The notes beneath the pieces were generated by a model that was not told the DNA's origin, searched no databases, and saw nothing but the letters and a program-made list of their open reading frames with translations. This document shows positions 63,440 to 64,000 of a stretch of DNA of 64,000 nucleotides, in pieces (positions within the stretch are counted from its first letter, which is position 1; each line of letters begins with the position of its first letter). Source of the DNA: Ananas comosus (lineage: Eukaryota > Streptophyta > Magnoliopsida > Poales > Bromeliaceae); contig NC_033635.1 in assembly GCF_001540865.1 (NCBI RefSeq), forward strand, positions 1,326,916 through 1,390,915. The letters run 5' to 3'. The position numbers and the translations under genes were made by a program.

Positions 63440-63900
63440 TCTGCGTTAAATATGGGTAATTGGGTATAGAAGATTGCGAGTTTGCGGTCCATAATCCTAA
63501 AAAGGAGGAATCCCATGTTCCCATCATATAAGCATCTTTTCTACTATGAGTCCAGATGGAGAAATGACCTTTCATTTGGTCATGTAGCACTCTTCAATTC
63601 CCGTCCTTCAATTCCCCTCTTATTAGCCCTGAAAATACGCCTACCTACAGTGGATAATATGTTCAAAAGAGATTGGTCTGAAAATCAATAATGTGTTCTG
63701 TGCGACGGTGAAATTAAAACTGATGTTTAGCTGCTTGTGGGATGTGCTCTTAGTATATTTTTGATGTTCAATATCTTAAAAGGAGGACACATTTCGAGAT
63801 CTATAGGGAAGGTCAGGGGGCAAGAATATGTTGGGGAACGATATCAAAGGGGCAGCAAAAAAGATCTCGCTAACGTGGTGACTCATCGATAGATGATTTA
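63440..63900 (+). mobile_element. LINE ORF2 zinc-binding RT-like relic
   Basis: Broken frames read 'RPSIPLLLALKIRLPTVDNM' and, past a stop codon, 'CVLCDGEIKTDV' then 'LLVGCALS'. This matches the plant LINE pattern LA..RLPT.DN...R......C..C......H....C, although the usual Glu-His after the first Cys pair is damaged. It contains stops and is not functional. Confidence 0.6.
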
Positions 63901-64000
63901 GCCAGAAAGAAGTAATATAATTTTTAAGAACCAATTTTTCAACACCTTAGTAGCTAGTAGAAGAATTCATGATTTGAACAAAAAAAAAAAGGGCCAGTTT

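Overview
This window is nuclear DNA of a flowering plant. Genes are split by GT-AG introns, intergenic DNA is AT-rich and full of microsatellites, and there are plant-specific families (FAF-like, HIPP, MIKC* MADS-box, LTPG). The very GC-rich single-exon bL12m gene and the transposon style suggest a monocot; a pineapple-like commelinid is my guess, but the sequence alone does not prove it. Four single-N gaps (10602, 17035, 20244, 63008) mark a draft assembly; the first three sit at simple repeats.

Layout. 1-3449: gene-free, with a long-inverted-repeat element. 3450-4293 (+): FAF-like gene. 5269-7940 (-): Acinus (ASAP/exon-junction splicing factor), sharing a telobox-rich promoter with 9376-9897 (+), mitochondrial ribosomal protein bL12m. 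10603-11055: near-identical extra copy of the first two exons of myo-inositol-3-phosphate synthase beside an assembly gap. 12178-14748 (-): the complete synthase gene (MIPS, 10 exons, 511 aa). 14.9-20.7 kb: transposon-rich, including a hAT-type MITE with a perfect 8-bp target duplication. 20682-24622 (-) and 31667-35079 (+): two head-to-head sulfate transporters, a SULTR3;1/3;2-like protein (659 aa) and a SULTR2-type low-affinity protein (650 aa). 36678-37273 (+): 79-aa DFRP-C-like protein. 38534-43788 (-): divergent MIKC* MADS-box gene (12 exons, 295 aa). 44.9-46.4 kb: LINE relic and SINE. 47249-47963 (-): HIPP metallochaperone-like protein with a CaaX end. 48.5-53 kb: no convincing gene. 53809-57419 (+): TSR3, 18S rRNA aminocarboxypropyltransferase (10 exons, 283 aa). 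58798-60203 (+): GPI-anchored lipid-transfer protein with a proline-rich arabinogalactan-type region. The end of the window holds a Harbinger-type MITE, a SINE and a LINE relic.

All multi-exon models were built by hand from splice sites; every model stays in frame across all junctions and recovers the expected family length. No operon-like functional grouping exists. The one pair with a shared theme is the two sulfate transporters, and the SULTR2 leader has a near-perfect miR395 target site plus an overlapping upstream ORF.

The most interesting observations are: the miR395 site six bases before the SULTR2 start codon combined with an out-of-frame uORF; a tRNA-derived SINE family with at least seven copies, four of them with clear target-site duplications, whose 3' end resembles that of local LINE relics; a three-copy foldback element family; and the gap-adjacent MIPS duplication, which may be an assembly artefact.
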